Position numbers and translations under genes: made by a program. 32,393 bases of DNA from IMG/VR virus record IMGVR_UViG_3300010297_000038, positions 1 through 32,393 of that record; one strand, written 5' to 3'. The DNA comes from a virus. Below are positions 17,893-24,530 of the stretch, in pieces (within the stretch, counting starts at the first letter, position 1; the number at the start of each line of letters is the position of its first letter). Under the pieces are notes generated by a model that saw only the letters and a program-made list of their open reading frames with translations, had not been told where the DNA came from and did not search any database.

Positions 17893-19087
17893 TACTATTT
17901 TATTAGAACAAAAATATATCCAAATTAATAATAGACCGAGTATTATTATTGAAGGTTTCGATGAATTAACTTATAAAGAACAACAACAGATTAATGAAGC
18001 GTATAATACGTTTTATGATATTTTAATCGACGAAGGTTTACTCGGTAATTTAAAAGCTAAGGTAAAAGGTGCAGCTGCTGGTGCAAAAGCTGCTTTTAGT
18101 GGTGATGAAAATTCCGGTAATGTTCGAACTAATACTCAATTACAGTCACTATTAGATACACTTAAAAAGAATATTGGTACATATACCGCTCAGTATGAGA
18201 ATGATCTTAAAAAGCTTAACATACCAGAAAATGACCCATCGTATCAAAAACTCATACAACTAAAAAGTACATTAGAAAATAGCCCTGCGAAAATTGAGGT
18301 TAAAGATACAAGCTTAGGTGCTCAAGCTGGTCAATTCGCTAAGGATAAAATGTTACCTGTCGCAATGAAAGCTATCCAACCTATCGTTAAGAAGGTTGAA
18401 GATATGTATGAAAATAGCGGGCCATTGAAGGATTTTGATAGTAAGTTTGAAAATTTAAAAAATACGTTAGTTCAAAAATACCCAGATTTATCAAAACCAA
18501 TACAACAATTTTCAGAAATAGCTAAAAAAAATAAAGGTAAAGCAACATTAATTATCGGTGCATTAACTGCTATTCTTGCAGCTTCAGGTGCAACTGGACC
18601 CGCTGCTCCTATCGTATTAGGTGTAGGTTTACGTGGTTTATATGGTTTAATTTCAGGTGAACCACCTGTTAAGTCGTTTGGTAAAGCAGCTCTCACCGCT
18701 GCCGCTGGTAAATTAGTCGGTGGTGCAGTTAATGATTTATTCAGTGATGTTGATACATCCGGAACATCAGATGTAGTTAGCGATGTCGATATACCTGATG
18801 CAGAAATTGCAGCTGATGTAGATAAAGCATACAACACTATAATGAAAGAATTGGAAACTCTTGATACAAGTAAAGGTCAACAACTTGATTATGAATGGAA
18901 AGATACAATTGCTCGTGGATTAGCTAGATCAGATTCATCTATGGCTTACAATGGTGCTTTAAAGAAACTTGATTTATATATACATGGCTTAGAATCAGGT
19001 CAAATTTCTGAAGATCAATTTGAAAAGGTAATTAAAGGCGCGTTAACGAGAGCAGAAAAGATAGATATAGCTAAGCTCAAAGCTTAG
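17885..19087 (+). CDS. Putative internal virion protein, 400 aa, with hydrophobic Gly/Ala segment
   Basis: Unknown function. The N-terminal 75 residues resemble the previous protein: an EAY segment, then DEGLLGNLKAKVKGAAAGAK. Three gp21-type cleavage-like sites are present: I21-I-E23|G24, I36-N-E38|A39 and I48-D-E50|G51. Residues 80-210 are helical and charged. Residues about 219-260 are hydrophobic and Gly/Ala-rich (TLIIGALTAILAASGATGP, IVLGVGLRGLYGLISG), enough for a membrane-active hairpin. After it come KSFGKAALTAAAGKLVGGAV, an acidic linker (SDVDTSGTSDVVSDVDIPD) and a helical end. An ejected or head-internal protein that interacts with the host membrane is one possibility. Its ATG overlaps the upstream gene by 8 bases. 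Confidence 0.65.
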   Translation: MYNTILLEQKYIQINNRPSIIIEGFDELTYKEQQQINEAYNTFYDILIDEGLLGNLKAKVKGAAAGAKAAFSGDENSGNVRTNTQLQSLLDTLKKNIGTYTAQYENDLKKLNIPENDPSYQKLIQLKSTLENSPAKIEVKDTSLGAQAGQFAKDKMLPVAMKAIQPIVKKVEDMYENSGPLKDFDSKFENLKNTLVQKYPDLSKPIQQFSEIAKKNKGKATLIIGALTAILAASGATGPAAPIVLGVGLRGLYGLISGEPPVKSFGKAALTAAAGKLVGGAVNDLFSDVDTSGTSDVVSDVDIPDAEIAADVDKAYNTIMKELETLDTSKGQQLDYEWKDTIARGLARSDSSMAYNGALKKLDLYIHGLESGQISEDQFEKVIKGALTRAEKIDIAKLKA

Positions 19088-19094
19088 TATAGTG

Positions 19095-19115
19095 AATCTA
19101 GATCTTTTCTAGATT
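19095..19115. terminator. Hairpin at convergent gene ends
   Basis: AATCTAGA (19095-19102) pairs with TCTAGATT (19108-19115) around a 5-base loop. It covers the last codons and stop of the clamp-loader gene and lies 8 bases after the stop of the convergent 400-aa gene. There is no T-tract, so its strength as a terminator is uncertain. Confidence 0.35.
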
Positions 19116-20012
19116 AACCCAACATGCAAACGCGTTAATTTCTTTATCTAATACAAATACGTCTTTATACATACTCTCTGAGAGGATTACAATATATTGA
19201 CGTTTTTTATTGTCATCTAAATTAGAATCGTATATAAAATTTAGATACTGCTTCATTAGATTATGATAATCGCCTTGAAACTCATTTTCGTTCTCGATTA
19301 GATATTTACGCAAATTAAGCGCATTCTTAGATTGAATCTCAGTATGGATTCTCTCTACAATCTCTTTACTATCTAAAGCTACATTAACTTCAAATACACC
19401 TTTAACAGTAGCTTTCTGAACGCTATTGATAATCTTACGAATATCTGGGTAATTTTGCTTTACTACATTTACAAAGTTACCTTTCTGATCTTCGGTAATC
19501 TTAATACCTTCTTGCTTTATAATACCTACAATAAGCTTTAATACTGTATCGAACGGCGGATTAAGATCAAAGAACTGAGACCTACTTTGAATAGCAGGTA
19601 TAATCTTATGCTTATAGTTAGCAGTTAAAATGAAGCGTGTACCACTACTATATTCCTCCATCGTATTGCGCAGAGCTCTTTGTCCATCAATGGTGATACC
19701 ATCTGCCTCATCAAGTATAACAACCTTTACTTTACCATCGAGAGACTTAGTCTGCGCAAAGCCAACTACCTTAGAGCGAATAGTGTCAATACCGTTTTCA
19801 TCAGATGCATTAATATACAAATACTGACATTCTAAAATATCATTAACCAGTATTCGCGCTAGCGTCGTCTTACCGATACCTGGAGTACCGACGAAGAGTA
19901 GATTTGGTATCTCATCAGTAATAGATTCAAAATACCTTCTATTACTATCAGATAAGACTAAATCGTTTAACGTTTTAGGTCTATACTTTTCTGTAAATAA
20001 GCTATCAAACAT
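19098..20012 (-). CDS. 44: Sliding-clamp loader ATPase subunit, T4 gp44-like (RFC small-subunit family)
   Basis: This AAA+ clamp loader opens the sliding clamp and places it on primer-template DNA for the phage polymerase. At 304 aa it is close to T4 gp44 (319). The N-terminus has the RFC box TEKYRPKTLNDLV. Walker A is VGTPGIGKTTLAR (41-53), Walker B is VKVVILDEAD (95-104, DEAD at 101-104), sensor 1 is FILTANY (127-133), the arginine-finger SRC-like motif is IQSRSQFF (141-148; Ser replaces Cys), and sensor 2 is in YPDIRKIIN. The C-terminal 100 residues are the helical collar. The start codon overlaps the stop of a 34-aa basic ORF (TAATG). The partner gp62-like subunit and clamp are not in the window. 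Confidence 0.95.
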   Translation of the reverse strand: MFDSLFTEKYRPKTLNDLVLSDSNRRYFESITDEIPNLLFVGTPGIGKTTLARILVNDILECQYLYINASDENGIDTIRSKVVGFAQTKSLDGKVKVVILDEADGITIDGQRALRNTMEEYSSGTRFILTANYKHKIIPAIQSRSQFFDLNPPFDTVLKLIVGIIKQEGIKITEDQKGNFVNVVKQNYPDIRKIINSVQKATVKGVFEVNVALDSKEIVERIHTEIQSKNALNLRKYLIENENEFQGDYHNLMKQYLNFIYDSNLDDNKKRQYIVILSESMYKDVFVLDKEINAFACWVNLEKI

Positions 20013-20116
20013 TATTTTTTACGCTTCGAAGGCTTAGTAACCGTAACAGTAACGGTCTTACGAATCTTAGTGTTACCTACCTTTTTCTCTGTAATTCTTT
20101 GTCTTGTACTTTTCAT
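20012..20116 (-). CDS. Small basic peptide, 34 aa, coupled to the clamp loader
   Basis: A short ORF reads MKSTRQRITEKKVG, then a run of alternating Thr/Val (TVTVTVT), and ends KPSKRKK. It has 11 Lys/Arg in 34 residues and a single acidic residue. Its TAA stop overlaps the ATG of the clamp-loader gene (TAATG), which suggests translational coupling. TATAAT lies 6 bases upstream of its ATG (20123-20128), but no clear -35 is seen. AAGGAA lies further upstream (about 15 bases). It could be a nucleic-acid-binding peptide or simply a translated leader for the clamp loader. No homologue is recognised. Confidence 0.5.
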   Translation of the reverse strand: MKSTRQRITEKKVGNTKIRKTVTVTVTKPSKRKK

Positions 20117-20142
20117 ATCTATATTATAATATTGTTCCTTAA

Positions 20143-20607
20143 TTATTTACCCGTTGATCCAAATCCGCCTTCACCGCGCTGTGCTTCTTCAACTTCATCA
20201 GTCCACTCAACAGTTGTTGCATAATTCTTCTCGATTTTAATTTGCGCTACTTTATCACCTTTCTTGTAATGATAATCAGTACCTGAGAAGTTATACATTT
20301 TAACGCTACAATCACCGCGGTAACCTGTATCGATCTCACCTAGATGTGGTTGTAACCCTGCTTTAAATCCAAGACCGGATTTTGGTTTAATCACGAATCC
20401 AAAACCAGGTGTAATATAACCTACCTTGATACCAACTGGTACTACATTATTACCTATTACCACTTCACCAGTAGGAGCTGCTTTTGATGCAGGTACAACA
20501 GTATCTTCAACTGCGAATAAGTCAAAGCAATTATCATCAGCGTGAGCCTTTTCAGGTAGCTTAGCATCTTCGTGAGTCTTAACAAATTTAATTTTTACAT
20601 CATCCAT
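20143..20607 (-). CDS. dut: dUTPase (deoxyuridine 5'-triphosphate nucleotidohydrolase)
   Basis: Trimeric dUTPases hydrolyse dUTP to dUMP and pyrophosphate, keeping uracil out of DNA and feeding dTMP synthesis. All five motifs are present in the 154-aa protein: motif 1 DDNCFDLFA (24-32; usually AGYDL), motif 2 KPKSGLGFK (74-82; usually RSG, here Lys-Ser-Gly), motif 3 GEIDTGYRGDC (90-100, with the catalytic Asp93 and Tyr96), motif 4 KGDKVAQIKI (116-125) and motif 5 RGEGGFGSTG (144-153). The changes in motifs 1 and 2 are conservative, so activity is expected. It lies between the biotin ligase and the clamp loader, a nucleotide and replication cluster. A sigma70-like promoter stands directly before its ATG. 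Confidence 0.96.
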   Translation of the reverse strand: MDDVKIKFVKTHEDAKLPEKAHADDNCFDLFAVEDTVVPASKAAPTGEVVIGNNVVPVGIKVGYITPGFGFVIKPKSGLGFKAGLQPHLGEIDTGYRGDCSVKMYNFSGTDYHYKKGDKVAQIKIEKNYATTVEWTDEVEEAQRGEGGFGSTGK

Positions 20608-20614
20608 ATAACCT

Positions 20615-20643
20615 ATTATATAGTATCAGTTTTTAATATTCAA
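20615..20643 (-). promoter_or_regulatory. Sigma70-like promoter for dUTPase
   Basis: TTGAAT (20643-20638), a 17-base spacer and TATAAT (20620-20615) on the minus strand, with 7 bases left before the ATG at 20607. It is a good match to a host vegetative promoter and different from the late boxes, as expected for an early gene. Initiation about 7 bases downstream would give a leaderless or near-leaderless mRNA. Confidence 0.6.
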
Positions 20644-20679
20644 CTGCATATCTCACTATATAATAATTTGTATCATATA

Positions 20680-21522
20680 TTATATATAGCTGCAAAAAAA
20701 GTGACAACCGGTGCTAGTTAAAATATCCTTTAATTTATCTTCGTTGTCTAAAATTAAATCACAGCTACGAAAAGACTCGATTTTCCTATCTTGTGTTTCT
20801 ATCAGTAATGCTCCTTCAGAGGTAATACCAATACCTACACCTTTAACGGGATGTATTATATTTTTACCCTTAATATAACTTACACTATCAAATGCAGTTA
20901 CAATATTATCCGAAGATTGGCATTTTAAATAGCTAGACATTAGTGATTCTATAACTTTAACGGTAATATGATTCATATCATACCTCGTACCAGATTCAAT
21001 CTTCAAGCTAGTAGCAATTTTTCTATAATCGATAGGGAAAGTATTTAGATCGGTATTAATATTTAAACCTAAACCGATAATAATATATTCGGTCATCTTC
21101 AACGAGCTATCAGTGCCGCTCCCTGTCATAGCCTCTGCTATCATTCCAGAGATTTTCTTCTGATTACAGTAAATATCATTAGGCCATTTTACTTTAAAAT
21201 CCAAATTGGGTATTGCACTGCCTAATGATCTGCAAACCTCGATGCCGTTCCATACGCTAAGAGTTTTAAAGAAGGTTATATCTGTAGATGGTAAAGCTAC
21301 AGACAGGTGCAAGTTATCAGGACATTCACTATGCCATTTCTTACCAAACCTACCTTGACCGTTAGTCATTTTTGATGCTACTACAGCAAACGGCGAGGGG
21401 ATCCCATCGTTCAATAATCGGCGCGCCTGTAGTATTACACTATCAATCGTTTCATAAAAATATATAGGGGTAGATGTAGTATTATATTTATCTAGAGATT
21501 TTTGATTAAGGTATTGCTGCAT
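20680..21522 (-). CDS. birA: Biotin--protein ligase (BirA-type, no HTH domain)
   Basis: The enzyme makes biotinyl-5'-AMP and transfers biotin to a lysine of biotin-carrier proteins such as the acetyl-CoA carboxylase subunit. Visible signatures (280-aa numbering): GQGRFGKKW (55-63, the biotinyl-AMP-binding GRGRxGRxW loop), KWPNDIY (112-118), KKISGMIAE (122-130) and IIIGLGLNIN (147-156). The C-terminal 60 residues (IIHPVKGVGIGITSEGALLI) fit the BPL C-terminal SH3-like domain. The BirA DNA-binding domain is absent, so it is probably an enzyme only. The start is ATG 21522; an in-frame TTG nine codons upstream would lie across an exact TATAAATA box. A biotin ligase is rare in phages. No carrier protein is visible here. 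The dUTPase gene follows. Confidence 0.9.
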   Translation of the reverse strand: MQQYLNQKSLDKYNTTSTPIYFYETIDSVILQARRLLNDGIPSPFAVVASKMTNGQGRFGKKWHSECPDNLHLSVALPSTDITFFKTLSVWNGIEVCRSLGSAIPNLDFKVKWPNDIYCNQKKISGMIAEAMTGSGTDSSLKMTEYIIIGLGLNINTDLNTFPIDYRKIATSLKIESGTRYDMNHITVKVIESLMSSYLKCQSSDNIVTAFDSVSYIKGKNIIHPVKGVGIGITSEGALLIETQDRKIESFRSCDLILDNEDKLKDILTSTGCHFFCSYI

Positions 21523-21527
21523 ACATT

Positions 21528-21535
21528 TATTTATA
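21528..21535 (-). promoter_or_regulatory. T4-type late promoter box, biotin ligase
   Basis: Exact TATAAATA, 5 bases before ATG 21522. It argues that the ATG, not the upstream TTG at 21549, is the start, and that the ligase is made late. Confidence 0.6.
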
Positions 21536-21575
21536 ACATGTAATTTCAACTATATATATAACATATACATTTATT

Positions 21576-21583
21576 AATAAATA
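21576..21583 (+). promoter_or_regulatory. Late promoter-like box, adhesin 1
   Basis: AATAAATA, 7 bases before the ATG at 21591. Most of it lies within the 91-bp exact repeat shared with adhesin 2. Confidence 0.5.
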
Positions 21584-21667
21584 TTTCTATATGCCGGTTG
21601 CTTATACAAATTTTGATATATCTAACGTTTACAAAGGTAGAAATAGCGTTAATAAAATTATGAAAGG
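21577..21667 (+). repeat. Exact repeat A, copy 1 (91 bp)
   Basis: Identical base for base to 24440-24530. It spans most of the promoter box, the start codon and the first 25 codons of adhesin 1. Confidence 0.95.
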
Positions 21668-23258
21668 TCATAACCATGTATGGCCTACAGCGCCTGTATT
21701 TTCATTTGATACACCACAAATCGGTGGTGAATTAAATTTTAAAGTAAGTTCTGATACAGAGTATGTAGCATGCACTGTTAATGATGCTGATGTTTATATA
21801 TTCTCTACAAATAGTACAAATAGTGATATTAAAAACACTGTAAGAGCTAACGGGGTAAATACTAGAGTAAGTGATACTAATAGAGTCGTGGATATATCAT
21901 TACCGTTATTTAAACGTATTCAAACTGCTATTACCGGTACCGGCACATCACTAGCAAGATACGGGGCCGATTTAAATAAAGGGTTCATTACAATTACAGT
22001 ATTTAACCCGCTTGATACAGTAATTAATTTTAGTATTTCAGTATCCGGTAAAGGTACGCAGACTAAATCTTGCCCAGCTTTTTCGAAAACAGCTTTTACC
22101 TTTTCGTCTCTGAGTACAGGTACATATACAGTTACCGTAAATAATTTAACAGACAATGTTGTAGAAAATACAACTGTATATGTTAATAGTAACTCCACTA
22201 GTATACCGGTACAAAGTTTGACATTAAAGTTGCTTCCTTCTGAAAAATCCGCTAGCGGTTTTACTAATAATGTCAAAATATACAGTTTAACACAGGAAGA
22301 AGCTATAAATAATTACACTAACGCGTACGGTCCTAAAGCTAGAATTTCAATAGATATAAGAATACTTGGCATCACTGGTTCTACCTCTAGCATTTATAGT
22401 TATTGGGCAGTGCAGGGTTTCTTTAAAATTATAAGCGGTGGGATCGGTTACCCACCAAATTCAGTTATAACGGTATCGATACCGAACACGTTGTATTTCA
22501 TCGATTACGGTAAAAGCAGCTTTTTTACTAGAGTTAATCTGAGGTTTTTTAAATTGTTTACCGATAGTAATGGTACAATCGTAGCCATTGCGAGTCGATA
22601 CTACGGGTCAGATACACCGGACTGGGAAGCCCCAGGAGGCCCAAATAAAGAGTTTATTGAAGCTTTTGGTGCTGATCAGACCGTCTGGAGTTCAGCTTTG
22701 AACGAAAATTCTAATAGTATGATCTTCAAAGAAGACGTAGGGTATAAAATTGTCACAAGAGATTTTCGAAGTCAGTTCAGCAGCAAAGATTTAAGTAACG
22801 TGATACCACACGATTATTTCTACACTGCGATAGTTGCACAGGAGTTGTTTTTATGGTATGCATCTGGTTTGCGCGGTCAAACACTAGCAAGTATATATAA
22901 CAGTGAACTCTCTAAAATAAATAATTTTGTTGTTCAAGGAGACGGCGGCCAAGGAATTGATCTAGTAACGAGTATTGATACAAATGTAGATATTTTTGGA
23001 AGTCAAGGTACATGGTTTAGTAACTTATTATTTGATAATAATGATAGTGAAGGTAATATACAAGCCGTAGAATTAGGTACTACCGATGTTAGTAATATTA
23101 GGAGTCAATCTCAGAGAGAACTTAAAGTTATACAATCTAACTATATTAATACAACAACTAATAAAAACGGTAATAGCAATGTCGAAATAATTAATACTCC
23201 TAATTTTGAAGCTATGCACGGGGCGGGGGTAACTTACGAATATATAAACGTGCCATGA
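21591..23258 (+). CDS. Receptor-binding-type tail protein, adhesin 1 (555 aa to TGA; 643 aa if read through)
   Basis: The N-terminus, MPVAYTNFDISNVYKGRNSV, continues to IMKGHNHVWP; the K-I-x-x-G-x-x-x-V/A-W-P pattern resembles virion-attachment segments of phage tail proteins. Residues 36-240 are beta-rich and paralogous to adhesin 2, including an Ig-like stretch (GTQTKSCPAFSKTAF, STGTYTVTVNNLTDN). Residues about 245-490 are unique. Residues from about 507 (QRELKVIQSNYINTTTNK) match adhesin 2 again. The frame ends at TGA 23256-23258 but stays open in the same frame for 87 more codons with a GC-rich repeat domain. It probably contacts the host surface; the receptor is unknown. The downstream oxygenase is convergent. 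Confidence 0.8.
   Translation: MPVAYTNFDISNVYKGRNSVNKIMKGHNHVWPTAPVFSFDTPQIGGELNFKVSSDTEYVACTVNDADVYIFSTNSTNSDIKNTVRANGVNTRVSDTNRVVDISLPLFKRIQTAITGTGTSLARYGADLNKGFITITVFNPLDTVINFSISVSGKGTQTKSCPAFSKTAFTFSSLSTGTYTVTVNNLTDNVVENTTVYVNSNSTSIPVQSLTLKLLPSEKSASGFTNNVKIYSLTQEEAINNYTNAYGPKARISIDIRILGITGSTSSIYSYWAVQGFFKIISGGIGYPPNSVITVSIPNTLYFIDYGKSSFFTRVNLRFFKLFTDSNGTIVAIASRYYGSDTPDWEAPGGPNKEFIEAFGADQTVWSSALNENSNSMIFKEDVGYKIVTRDFRSQFSSKDLSNVIPHDYFYTAIVAQELFLWYASGLRGQTLASIYNSELSKINNFVVQGDGGQGIDLVTSIDTNVDIFGSQGTWFSNLLFDNNDSEGNIQAVELGTTDVSNIRSQSQRELKVIQSNYINTTTNKNGNSNVEIINTPNFEAMHGAGVTYEYINVP
23108..23216 (+). repeat. Repeat B, copy 1 (109 bp)
   Basis: Bases 23108-23183 are identical to 25875-25950. The match continues with two substitutions to 23216. 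It codes for the shared C-terminal segment of the two adhesins. Confidence 0.93.
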
Positions 23259-23522
23259 CCGGCTGGCTTTGATCCTGCCGCATATTTGAGCCGCTACAGC
23301 GACCTAACCGCAGCCTTCGGCACGGATTACAATGCAGCGTGGGAGCATTATTTAAATTACGGCGTATGGGAAGGTCGCACGCACAGTGACAGCTTTTCCA
23401 TCGACGATTATCTTTTGCTAAATCCCGATCTGGCTGCGGCCTTCGGCGATGATAAAAAAGCAGCACTCCTTCATTGGTTTAATTATGGGATCAATGAAGG
23501 ACGGCAGACCATTAAGCTTTAG
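23259..23522 (+). pseudogene. In-frame GC-rich repeat domain after the adhesin 1 TGA (readthrough extension or decayed C-terminus)
   Basis: Directly after the TGA and in the same frame are 87 codons ending in TAG. They encode two copies of a roughly 43-residue motif: FDPAAYLSRYSDLTAAFG followed by HYLNYGVWEGR, and FSIDDYLLLNPDLAAAFG followed by HWFNYGINEGR. This YL..NPDLAAAFG...HY.NYG..EGR repeat recurs in secreted and virion-associated bacterial and phage proteins, from memory. By my count 90 of 180 bases in 23281-23460 are G or C, against 19 of 60 at 23041-23100, so the segment was probably acquired. It has no ATG, promoter box or Shine-Dalgarno site of its own, so an independent gene is unlikely. 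It is either made by TGA readthrough (the TGA is followed by C, a leaky context) or is a severed domain. Confidence 0.7.
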
Positions 23523-23546
23523 GGAGTAGCTTTTACCCTGATCTTA

Positions 23547-24245
23547 TTAGAGGAATTCTCTCGGTCTATTTTTCCACGGTAATATTACAAAAGATCTTCT
23601 GATTCCAAAGAAACTGAGAACCTCGTGTGGCATACCACCAGAAAATACAATCAATCTATTTTCTTTGGCCTCAATTTTATCTATTACATTTTTTTGATCA
23701 AAATCATAAACAACTAATTCTCCACCTTCTAAACCCTCTTCTACCTTATCGTAAAAAACATAGGTTATTTCCGGGCACACTATTTCACCAGTTAACATTT
23801 CTAAACCGCCGTCATAATCAACATGTATTGGAACGGCTATATTTCTATCTCCTCCAACGTTTATTGAGTCATAACTCCACCATTCTACACCTTTGAGATC
23901 AACAGGGTTTTTTGATATTATTTTTTGCAGTCCCTTTGGAAAATGTTGTTTTGTTAACCATTGACCAAAATGCGCCGTGTCGTGCATTTTAATCCCTCTT
24001 TTATTTAATATTTCTCGTATTGGGGTTTTTCTGACATGATACTTTAAATCCTCTCTTTCTCTTCGTTCTCCACTCTTCAAACATTTTGCTCTTGGCCTTA
24101 AATGATTTAACGAATCTTCTATAATATTACATTTTAATGCCCTATCAGTGTGTGGACAAATGATTATACCAGCAAATGCATTCATATCTGATGCAAAACT
24201 TTCTAACTCTTCTGAAGTTAATACATTATCAAATACTTTAATCAT
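23547..24245 (-). CDS. 2-oxoglutarate/Fe(II)-dependent oxygenase (prolyl-4-hydroxylase-like fold)
   Basis: The 232-aa protein starts like small 2OG oxygenases (MIKVFDNVLTSEELESF). The metal ligands are visible as H141-V-D143 in VPIHVDYDG and H207 in GGMPHEVL. Arg216/Arg217 in GIRRSFVILPW are the likely 2-oxoglutarate anchor, and EGGELVVYD (173-181) is the usual GGEL strand. The enzyme couples 2-oxoglutarate decarboxylation to hydroxylation of a protein or small molecule. T4-like phages often carry such genes, usually with unknown substrates. It lies on the opposite strand between two paralogous adhesins, behind two micro-ORFs linked by ATGA overlaps. Modification of a virion protein is possible but unproven. 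Confidence 0.88.
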   Translation of the reverse strand: MIKVFDNVLTSEELESFASDMNAFAGIIICPHTDRALKCNIIEDSLNHLRPRAKCLKSGERREREDLKYHVRKTPIREILNKRGIKMHDTAHFGQWLTKQHFPKGLQKIISKNPVDLKGVEWWSYDSINVGGDRNIAVPIHVDYDGGLEMLTGEIVCPEITYVFYDKVEEGLEGGELVVYDFDQKNVIDKIEAKENRLIVFSGGMPHEVLSFFGIRRSFVILPWKNRPREFL

Positions 24246-24319
24246 AATACAATTATTTCATATCCCCCAGAAAAATTATTTTTCCTTATCTCTAAAATTT
24301 TTAATTCTTTATCGATCAT
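24242..24319 (-). CDS. Micro-ORF 2 (25 aa) before the oxygenase
   Basis: It encodes MIDKELKILEIRKNN followed by FSGGYEIIVL. Its TGA overlaps the ATG of the oxygenase gene (ATGA), and its own ATG overlaps the stop of micro-ORF 1 in the same way. The chain of overlaps suggests translation, but the peptide may be the remnant of a larger gene. No function can be assigned. Confidence 0.35.
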   Translation of the reverse strand: MIDKELKILEIRKNNFSGGYEIIVL

Positions 24320-24396
24320 GACTCTACTCTATTAATTATGCTCATATAAAAAGCAATCAACCTCACCCTACACGATCCTATAAAAGCTATTTTCAT
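24316..24396 (-). CDS. Micro-ORF 1 (26 aa), possible truncated gene start
   Basis: It encodes MKIAFIGSCRVRLIAFYM followed by SIINRVES. The opening beta strand plus GSCRV is like the start of WcbI/GSCFA-type or sulfotransferase-like enzymes, so it may be the 5' stump of such a gene after a deletion. Its TGA overlaps the ATG of micro-ORF 2. An AT-rich TATATATT stretch lies directly before its ATG and could serve as promoter for this unit. Confidence 0.35.
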   Translation of the reverse strand: MKIAFIGSCRVRLIAFYMSIINRVES

Positions 24397-24438
24397 AATA
24401 TATAAATATTTAGTAATAATGTAGTTTTTAATTATATC

Positions 24439-24446
24439 GATAAATA
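24439..24446 (+). promoter_or_regulatory. Late promoter-like box, adhesin 2
   Basis: GATAAATA, 7 bases before the ATG at 24454. The preceding GTAGTTTTTAATTATAT also occurs, with one extra T, before the probable terminase gene at 27191. Confidence 0.45.
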
Positions 24447-24530
24447 TTTCTATATGCCGGTTGCTTATACAAATTTTGATATATCTAACGTTTACAAAGG
24501 TAGAAATAGCGTTAATAAAATTATGAAAGG
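24440..24530 (+). repeat. Exact repeat A, copy 2 (91 bp)
   Basis: Identical to 21577-21667, covering the 5' end of adhesin 2. Confidence 0.95.

Noticed and set aside
21523-21549. TTG start at 21549 for the biotin ligase
   Set aside because: The nine extra codons cover an exact TATAAATA box, and ligase homology does not need them.
23256-23258. Reassignment of TGA to an amino acid in this phage
   Set aside because: TGA ends at least two confident genes (28570-28572 and 30132-30134), both in ATGA overlaps with the next gene, so TGA is a working stop codon here.
23212-23466. 84-aa minus-strand ORF across the GC-rich segment
   Set aside because: It is an Arg-rich mirror of the repeat-coding strand without a start signal; the plus strand gives two coherent repeats.
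23286-23522. An independent 78-codon gene starting at TTG 23286
   Set aside because: It has no promoter box, Shine-Dalgarno site or ATG, and the repeat motif begins upstream of this TTG, in frame with adhesin 1. It is better read as a C-terminal domain.
24246-24453. tRNA or other structured RNA in the longest unannotated gap
   Set aside because: I could not draw a cloverleaf or a T-loop consensus there. The gap is explained by two micro-ORFs and promoter-like AT-rich sequence.
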